Assembly: GCF_000429245.1 (NCBI RefSeq)
Contig: NZ_AUBM01000006.1
Location: 255,051-319,050, forward strand
Reading direction: 5' to 3'
DNA length: 64,000 nt
From: Schaalia georgiae DSM 6843
Lineage (GTDB): Bacteria > Actinomycetota > Actinomycetes > Actinomycetales > Actinomycetaceae
The position numbers and the translations under genes are program-made. Position 1 is the stretch's first letter. Each line of letters opens with the position of its first letter. Shown piece by piece: positions 63,819 to 64,000 of this stretch. Below the pieces are notes generated by a model, which was not told where the DNA came from, did not search any database, and was given only the letters and a program-made list of their open reading frames with translations.

Positions 63819-64000
<182 letters not shown>

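Overview
The window is very GC-rich actinobacterial DNA with short intergenic gaps. The combination of LPLTG-anchored pili with a class C sortase, GTP-type PEP carboxykinase, DUF3073, DUF3618, Holin-X, septum-formation lipoprotein and type I-E CRISPR genes points to an Actinomycetaceae member (Actinomyces/Schaalia-like). The genus is inferred, not proven.

Layout. 1-1938: purC (cut by the left edge) and purD. 2026-13963, all on the minus strand: a MoxR / DUF58 / membrane protein / two VWA / TPR-like set (Bat-type), with a three-gene pilus cassette (shaft, tip, sortase) sitting between DUF58 and the membrane half. 14082-16964: a membrane protein and pckA. 17235-19414: DUF47 regulator, PiT phosphate transporter and a septum-formation-type lipoprotein. 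19518-21682: a NUDIX protein with a broken histidine-phosphatase tail, and an unknown gene. 21715-25279: tRNA-Lys, an ADP-ribosylglycohydrolase-PfkB fusion and a Bcr/CflA exporter. 25523-28792: EamA transporter, msrB and an MscS-type channel. 29012-29312: tRNA-Glu, tRNA-Asp and tRNA-Phe.

29452-40665: a complete type I-E CRISPR-Cas locus. A 19-repeat array lies next to cas2, followed (against the direction of transcription) by cas1, cas6e, cas5e, cas7e, cse2, cse1 and cas3. Most junctions are ATGA overlaps or directly abutting. A strong 38-nt dyad lies just upstream of a -10-like box for cas3, and a decayed two-repeat array lies beyond cas3. 40833-43846: a degenerate ABC ATPase, Holin-X, DUF3618 and DUF3073. 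43860-46710: purM and purF. 47070-49988: a large Fe-S oxidoreductase and a TOBE/Mop protein. 50078-54017: a proline-rich unknown, dcd and two TM2 proteins. 54164-55123: mutY. 55223-58507: a MacAB-like efflux system (permease, ATPase, adaptor).

58508-59401 is an 894-base gene-free block full of repeats: an orphan I-E repeat inside a 28-bp direct duplication, tandem 32-bp units, a large palindrome and 65-bp-spaced repeats. 59402 to the end: a GNAT acetyltransferase, a TPR protein, tRNA-Gly, a second NUDIX protein, a TetR regulator, thioredoxin and the 3' end of asd.

The most unusual signals are the CRISPR-related relics outside the array (40577-40665, 58627-58716, 59177-59324), the cas3 dyad, the nested pilus cassette with hairpins between shaft and tip genes, and several proteins whose catalytic motifs are lost or fused in uncommon ways.
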